Source of the DNA: Selenomonadaceae bacterium
GTDB lineage: Bacteria > Bacillota > Negativicutes > Selenomonadales > Selenomonadaceae
Direction of reading: 5' to 3'
Assembly: GCA_017529085.1 (NCBI GenBank)
Contig: JAFXOC010000608.1
Span: 1 to 5,903 of the forward strand
DNA length: 5,903 nucleotides
Positions 5,703 to 5,903 of this stretch are shown in pieces (the stretch's first letter is position 1; each line of letters begins with the position of its first letter). The translations under genes were made by a program, and so were the position numbers. Under the pieces are notes generated by a model. The model made no database searches, was not told the origin of the DNA, and was given only the letters and a program-made list of their open reading frames with translations.

Positions 5703-5903
5703 GTTACTGTTCACGGGTAAACTTTTATCGCCTATAACAAGACCGGATGTTCTGTTGCCTTCACTGAAATGTGGGAGGAGGTGCCGAAGGCGGATGGGTG
5801 GACTCTGAAGTGCACAAATTTTTGTTTCACTTTTGTTTTGAGAGCAACGACATATGTGTTCGTGAATAGTAAAAATTCATTGAATAACCAATAATAAAAA
5901 AGG
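5703..5903. other. Intergenic region with no supported gene
   Basis: Apart from the repeat-like patch I see no gene here. A 35-codon frame starts at 5701 on the + strand but has no ribosome binding site and half of it is the repeat. A weak AU-rich hairpin is possible at 5808-5832 (AAGTG...CACTT, with an ACAAA/TTTGT inner part) followed by TTTGTTTTG. The window ends with AAAAAAGG, which could be the Shine-Dalgarno of a + strand gene starting just outside. No tRNA, small RNA or riboswitch fold is recognisable by eye. Confidence 0.5.
5771..5801 (-). repeat. Second copy of the dispersed repeat-like sequence
   Basis: Read on the - strand, CCACCCATCCGCCTTCGGC followed by ACCTCCTCCCAC resembles the cluster after lctP: GCC(C)TTCGG(G)C, then CTCCTCCC in the same order and spacing. 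Here no terminator stem or T-tract follows, so it looks like a decayed or partial copy. It is the only GC-rich patch in an otherwise AT-rich intergenic region, which supports an inserted element. Confidence 0.45.

Noticed and set aside
5701..5808. 35-codon + strand frame beginning ATGTTACTG
   Set aside because: No Shine-Dalgarno, ends within the repeat-like patch, and about half its residues (CGRRCRRRMGG) come from that repeat.
5808..5840. AU-rich hairpin followed by TTTTGTTTTG, as a possible terminator
   Set aside because: The stem is short and broken by a mismatch, the inner loop is too small, and the T-tract is interrupted. There is no gene upstream on the + strand for it to terminate.
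5863..5879. TGAAT-7-ATTCA inverted repeat near the right edge
   Set aside because: Five-base arms in AT-rich DNA are expected by chance and no promoter elements are clearly attached.

Overview
The window holds two gene blocks facing each other, plus a roughly 300-base intergenic region at the right end. Left block, + strand: the last codons of an upstream gene, a GlcD/LctD-type FAD-dependent D-2-hydroxyacid (lactate) dehydrogenase, and an LctP-family lactate permease. This is a lactate uptake and oxidation operon. The 13 visible C-terminal residues of the upstream gene, and its ATGA overlap with the dehydrogenase start, fit the etfB-etfA-ldh-permease order of electron-confurcating lactate dehydrogenase operons (Acetobacterium woodii lct type). 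Most of that gene lies outside the window, so this is inference.

Right block, - strand: a small protein with an excisionase/MerR-like helix-turn-helix, a lysine-rich linker and a C-terminal helical/coiled-coil part. Six bases after it comes an NFACT-family protein, RqcH (older names FbpA, fibronectin-binding protein), the ribosome-quality-control factor that adds alanine tails to nascent chains on split 50S subunits. One strong consensus promoter (TTGACA, 18 bp, TATAAT) precedes the pair, with a 17-bp palindrome and a 12-bp direct repeat just upstream of its -35 box.

The blocks converge in a repeat-rich junction (about 3123-3250) with two back-to-back intrinsic terminators, one per strand. 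The rqcH frame does not stop before its own terminator. It runs through it, through dispersed-repeat-like sequence, and ends 55 bases inside the 3' end of lctP on the opposite strand. If the terminator works, most rqcH transcripts would lack a stop codon at about codon 589, close to the normal length of the family. A gene for a non-stop rescue factor with a terminator inside its frame resembles the non-stop autoregulation known for arfA (E. coli) and brfA (B. subtilis). This is the most interesting observation here. The less exciting alternative is a repeat insertion that removed the original stop.

The organism is probably an anaerobic Firmicute (Clostridia or Negativicutes type): strong purine-rich ribosome binding sites, AT-rich consensus promoter, RqcH of the Firmicute kind, and lactate oxidation with an LctP permease. 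No rRNA, tRNA, CRISPR array, transposase or phage gene is visible.
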